DNA from: Actinomycetes bacterium
GTDB taxonomy: Bacteria; Actinomycetota; Actinomycetes; Actinomycetales; Microbacteriaceae
Assembly: GCA_023457615.1 (NCBI GenBank)
Contig: JAEWKY010000204.1
Location: 1-8,996, forward strand
DNA length: 8,996 bases
Reading direction: 5' to 3'
The translations under genes were made by a program, and so were the position numbers. Of the stretch, positions 6,934 to 8,996 are shown piece after piece. Numbering within the stretch: position 1 is the first letter of the stretch; each line of letters starts with the position of its first letter. The notes beneath the pieces were generated by a model that saw only the letters and a list, made by a program, of their open reading frames with translations, searched no databases and had not been told where the DNA came from.

Positions 6934-6978
6934 TTGCGTGCAACGCCCGAATCGTGCACGATCCGCGCGCGGACGCAA
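6934..6978. promoter_or_regulatory. Cluster of palindromes in the divergent intergenic region, candidate operator
   Basis: ATCGTGCACGAT (6951-6962) and TCCGCGCGCGGA (6962-6973) are both perfect 12-bp palindromes sharing one base. TTGCGT (6934-6939) and ACGCAA (6973-6978) form an inverted repeat with nearly the same centre as the first palindrome. They lie about 50-90 bp upstream of the solute-binding protein -35 box and about 70-110 bp upstream of the divergent DUF393 start, so they could serve either unit. No regulator is identified. Confidence 0.45.
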
Positions 6979-7026
6979 CAATCCTCAGAACTCGTTTCCG
7001 CGATGTAACGATTCCTCCCACAAAGT

Positions 7027-7055
7027 TTGCCCCCCGCTTGTCCCCTCTTTAGGGT
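7027..7055 (+). promoter_or_regulatory. Promoter of the solute-binding protein gene
   Basis: TTGCCC (7027-7032) and TAGGGT (7050-7055) are 17 nt apart, an actinobacterial-type -35/-10 pair. Transcription would start near 7062, leaving a leader of about 60 nt before the TTG start. The perfect palindrome GATAGCTATC (7057-7066) straddles that point and is a possible operator. Confidence 0.6.
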
Positions 7056-7068
7056 CGATAGCTATCCG

Positions 7069-7102
7069 GCGTGGCACGTCGGGGTCCGCCGTCGTGCCGC
7101 GC
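7069..7102 (+). promoter_or_regulatory. Stable 5'-leader hairpin upstream of the solute-binding protein RBS
   Basis: The arms 7069-7078 and 7093-7102 pair over 10 bp with a single G-U wobble; 3 further pairs (7080-7082 with 7089-7091) extend the stem after one mismatch, leaving a 6-nt loop. It begins close to the predicted transcription start and ends 12 nt before AGGAGG. It may protect the mRNA 5' end or tune translation. No known riboswitch class is recognised. Confidence 0.5.
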
Positions 7103-7114
7103 TTCTCATTGCAC

Positions 7115-7120
7115 AGGAGG
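7115..7120 (+). promoter_or_regulatory. Ribosome binding site AGGAGG that fixes the TTG start at 7125
   Basis: A full-consensus AGGAGG lies 4 nt before TTG 7125. No ATG or GTG in the right frame lies at a suitable distance, and translation from TTG gives a proper lipoprotein signal peptide, so the RBS decides the start. Confidence 0.8.
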
Positions 7121-7124
7121 AACA

Positions 7125-8939
7125 TTGCGTATTCGCAGATTCGGGGCCGTTGCGGCCACGGTCGCGGCCGGTGCCCTCGTCCTCGCAGGCTGCGGCGGCA
7201 CGCCGCAGTCCGAGGTCGTGGAAGACAGCACCGTGACCGTGGCGTGGAACCAGCCGTTCTACTCGTACAACGGCAACACGTCGTTCGGCAACGCCACGGC
7301 GAACAACAACATCATCTACTCGACGAACTCGTGGTTCAACTACTACAACGACGTCCCGGAGCTCGTCCAGGACACCTCGTTCGGTAGCTACGAGCTGGTC
7401 AACGAGGACCCGCTCACCGTCACCTACACGGTCAACGAGGGCGTCAAGTGGAGCGACGGCACGCCCGTCGACGCCGCCGACCTCCTGCTGAGCTGGGCCG
7501 CGAACTCGGGCGTCCTCAACACGCCCGACTTCGACCCGACCGAGTTCACCGACCAGGAGACCGGCGAGTTCACCGAGGACTTCCCGACCGACGTCGTGTT
7601 CTTCGACGGCGCGCTCGGTGCGGGCCTCGAGAAGGTCAGCTCGACGCCGGAGATCGGTGACGACGGCCGCTCGATCACGCTCGTCTACGACGAGCTGTTC
7701 GTCGACTGGGAGCTCGTCTTCCCGCAGGGCCTCCCGGCGCACGTCGTCGCGAAGAACGCCCTCGGCATCGAGGACAACGCGGAGGCGAAGGAGGCCCTCA
7801 TCGCGGCCATCCAGGACAACGACGCCGAGGCGCTCGCCCCCATCTCGTCGTTCTGGAACACCGGCTTCAACATGTCGGAGATGCCGTCGGACCCCGAGCT
7901 CGTGCTCGCCACCGGTCCGTACGTGATCACCGACTTCGTCGCCGACCAGTACATCGAGCTCTCGGCCAACCCGGAGTACGTGGGCGACCACACCCCGCAG
8001 GTCGAGACCGTGACGGTGCGCTTCATCACCGACCCGCTCGCCGCCGTCCAGGCGCTCGAGAACGGTGAGGTCGACATCATCCAGCCTCAGGCGACCGCGG
8101 ATGTCGCGGACGCGCTCGCGGCCATCGACGGCATCACCGTCCTCGGCGGCTACGAGGGCACGTACGAGCACATCGACCTCCAGTTCGACCAGTCGAAGAG
8201 CGGGCACTTCAACAACCCGCTCATCCGCGAGGCGTTCATGAAGGTCATCCCGCGTCAGCAGATCGTCGACACGCTCATCAAGCCGCTCCAGCCGGACGCC
8301 GAGGTGCGCAACTCGCAGCTCTTCCTGCCGGGTGCCGAGGGCTACGACGACTCCGTCGCGAACAACGGCTCGGACGCCTACGCCGACGTCGACATCGAGG
8401 GCGCCATCGCGCTCCTCGCCGAGGCCGGGGTCACCAACCCCGAGGTCTGCATGCTGTTCTCGTCCACCAACCCCCGCCGCGCGAACGAGTTCGCGCTCAT
8501 CCAGGCGAGTGGTGCGCTGGCCGGGTTCAACGTGACCGACTGCTCGAGCCCGCAGTGGGGTGGCCTCCTCGGCACCCCGGGCAACTACGACGCCTCGCTC
8601 TTCGGCTGGCAGTCGACGAGCCTCGGTGTGACGAACGCCACGGCGAACTTCGTCACCGGCGGCATCAACAACCTCAACTACTACAGCAACCCCGAGGTCG
8701 ACGACCTGCTGGGCGAGCTCGACGTCACGTTCGAGGCCGACCGCCAGATCGAGATCCAGCAGGAGATCGACGCTCTCCTCTGGGGCGACTTCTACGGCGT
8801 GACCGTGTTCCAGTTCCCGTCGACGGCGGCCTTCAGCGACCGGGTGGCGAACATCTCGCCCTCGACGCTCGCGCCGACGATCTTCTGGAACATCTGGGAG
8901 TGGGAGCCCACGGAGAGCAACGTCGTCGAAGAGGGCTGA
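7125..8939 (+). CDS. ABC transporter substrate-binding lipoprotein, family 5 (peptide/nickel type)
   Basis: A 604-residue extracytoplasmic solute receptor. Residues 1-22 are a lipoprotein signal peptide: basic n-region MRIRRF, hydrophobic core AVAATVAAGALVL and lipobox LAGC, with Cys23 as the lipid anchor. The mature part is a family 5 (OppA/DppA-like) binding protein: VTVAWNQPFYSYN near the N-terminus, VKWSDGTPVDAADLLLSW from residue 107 (a family signature), ATGPYVITDFV, and NNPLIREAFMKVIPRQQIVDTL further on. Length fits the family. The ligand is probably an oligopeptide or similar compound; it cannot be read from sequence. Codons are heavily biased to C-ending forms and the RBS is optimal, suggesting high expression. 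A GTG at 7071 is in frame but would bury the signal peptide, so it was rejected. Permease and ATPase genes probably follow outside the window (inference). Confidence 0.94.
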   Translation: MRIRRFGAVAATVAAGALVLAGCGGTPQSEVVEDSTVTVAWNQPFYSYNGNTSFGNATANNNIIYSTNSWFNYYNDVPELVQDTSFGSYELVNEDPLTVTYTVNEGVKWSDGTPVDAADLLLSWAANSGVLNTPDFDPTEFTDQETGEFTEDFPTDVVFFDGALGAGLEKVSSTPEIGDDGRSITLVYDELFVDWELVFPQGLPAHVVAKNALGIEDNAEAKEALIAAIQDNDAEALAPISSFWNTGFNMSEMPSDPELVLATGPYVITDFVADQYIELSANPEYVGDHTPQVETVTVRFITDPLAAVQALENGEVDIIQPQATADVADALAAIDGITVLGGYEGTYEHIDLQFDQSKSGHFNNPLIREAFMKVIPRQQIVDTLIKPLQPDAEVRNSQLFLPGAEGYDDSVANNGSDAYADVDIEGAIALLAEAGVTNPEVCMLFSSTNPRRANEFALIQASGALAGFNVTDCSSPQWGGLLGTPGNYDASLFGWQSTSLGVTNATANFVTGGINNLNYYSNPEVDDLLGELDVTFEADRQIEIQQEIDALLWGDFYGVTVFQFPSTAAFSDRVANISPSTLAPTIFWNIWEWEPTESNVVEEG

Positions 8940-8976
8940 TCCCTTCTCCTCGGAGTAATCTCTCCTGATCACACCG

Positions 8977-8996
8977 GGCGCTGGGGCGTTCGCGCC
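8977..8996 (+). terminator. Possible hairpin after the solute-binding protein gene, at the window edge
   Basis: GGCGC (8977-8981) and GCGCC (8992-8996) can pair around a 10-nt loop, 37 nt after the stop codon. The stem may continue past the window. It could be a terminator or an attenuator between the receptor gene and any transporter genes, but 5 bp in GC-rich DNA is weak evidence. Confidence 0.25.

Noticed and set aside
7071..7124. GTG 7071 as start of the solute-binding protein
   Set aside because: It would place 18 non-hydrophobic residues before the signal peptide and has no RBS; AGGAGG at 7115-7120 points to TTG 7125.
8945..8965. Short overlapping pairs CTCC-TC-GGAG-TAATCT-CTCC after the last gene
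   Set aside because: Only 4-bp stems; too weak to call a terminator or switch.
7062..8972. A 636-codon open frame on the minus strand opposite the solute-binding protein gene
   Set aside because: It mirrors the codon periodicity of the plus-strand gene, is composed of low-complexity Arg/Val/Asp/Glu sequence and resembles no protein family; the plus strand has a signal peptide, RBS and family motifs.

Overview
The window comes from a GC-rich actinobacterium, most likely a member of the Microbacteriaceae. The signs are the strong preference for C or G at third codon positions, actinobacterial-type promoters (-10 boxes of the form TAnnnT), several apparently leaderless genes, tight ATGA/GTGA stop-start overlaps, and a typical actinobacterial gene set. 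The assignment is inferred from composition and protein resemblance, not from a marker gene. I found no prophage, insertion sequence, CRISPR array, tRNA or rRNA. Most of the window looks like ordinary chromosome with small accessory modules.

Layout. (1) Positions 2-2422 are the 3' part of gcvP, the glycine cleavage P-protein; its start lies outside the window. A 23/25-matched inverted repeat follows it. (2) Positions 2530-4057 hold an operon-like cassette: an ArsR-type repressor, a RibD-C/dihydrofolate-reductase-like protein and an AHSA1/SRPBCC protein, joined by ATGA overlaps. A perfect 12-bp inverted repeat surrounds the repressor's own ATG and covers its -10 box, so the cassette is very probably autoregulated and starts as a leaderless mRNA. 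(3) Positions 4067-4279 encode a 70-residue two-helix membrane protein. (4) Positions 4313-5882 hold a Phd/YefM-type antitoxin, a RelE-family toxin and a six-helix FUSC/aromatic-acid-exporter-like membrane protein, each overlapping the next by 4 bp. A TGTACA palindrome, the core hexamer known from YefM operators, lies at the antitoxin start.

(5) On the minus strand, 5879-6867 carries a DUF393 (DCC-motif) protein that seems to have lost its middle, overlapping a CPBP intramembrane metalloprotease gene. The protease gene converges on the FUSC gene and both end in the same CTAG tetranucleotide. (6) Positions 6868-7124 form a regulatory region rich in palindromes, with a plausible -35/-10 pair and a stable leader hairpin. 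It drives a family 5 (peptide/nickel type) ABC-transporter solute-binding lipoprotein that starts at a TTG codon (7125-8939). The permease and ATPase genes are probably downstream, outside the window.

No clearly new large system is present. The best candidates for a second look are the self-embedding ArsR operator, the toxin-antitoxin module translationally coupled to a membrane exporter, the internally deleted DUF393 gene, and the stacked palindromes and leader hairpin before the solute-binding protein.
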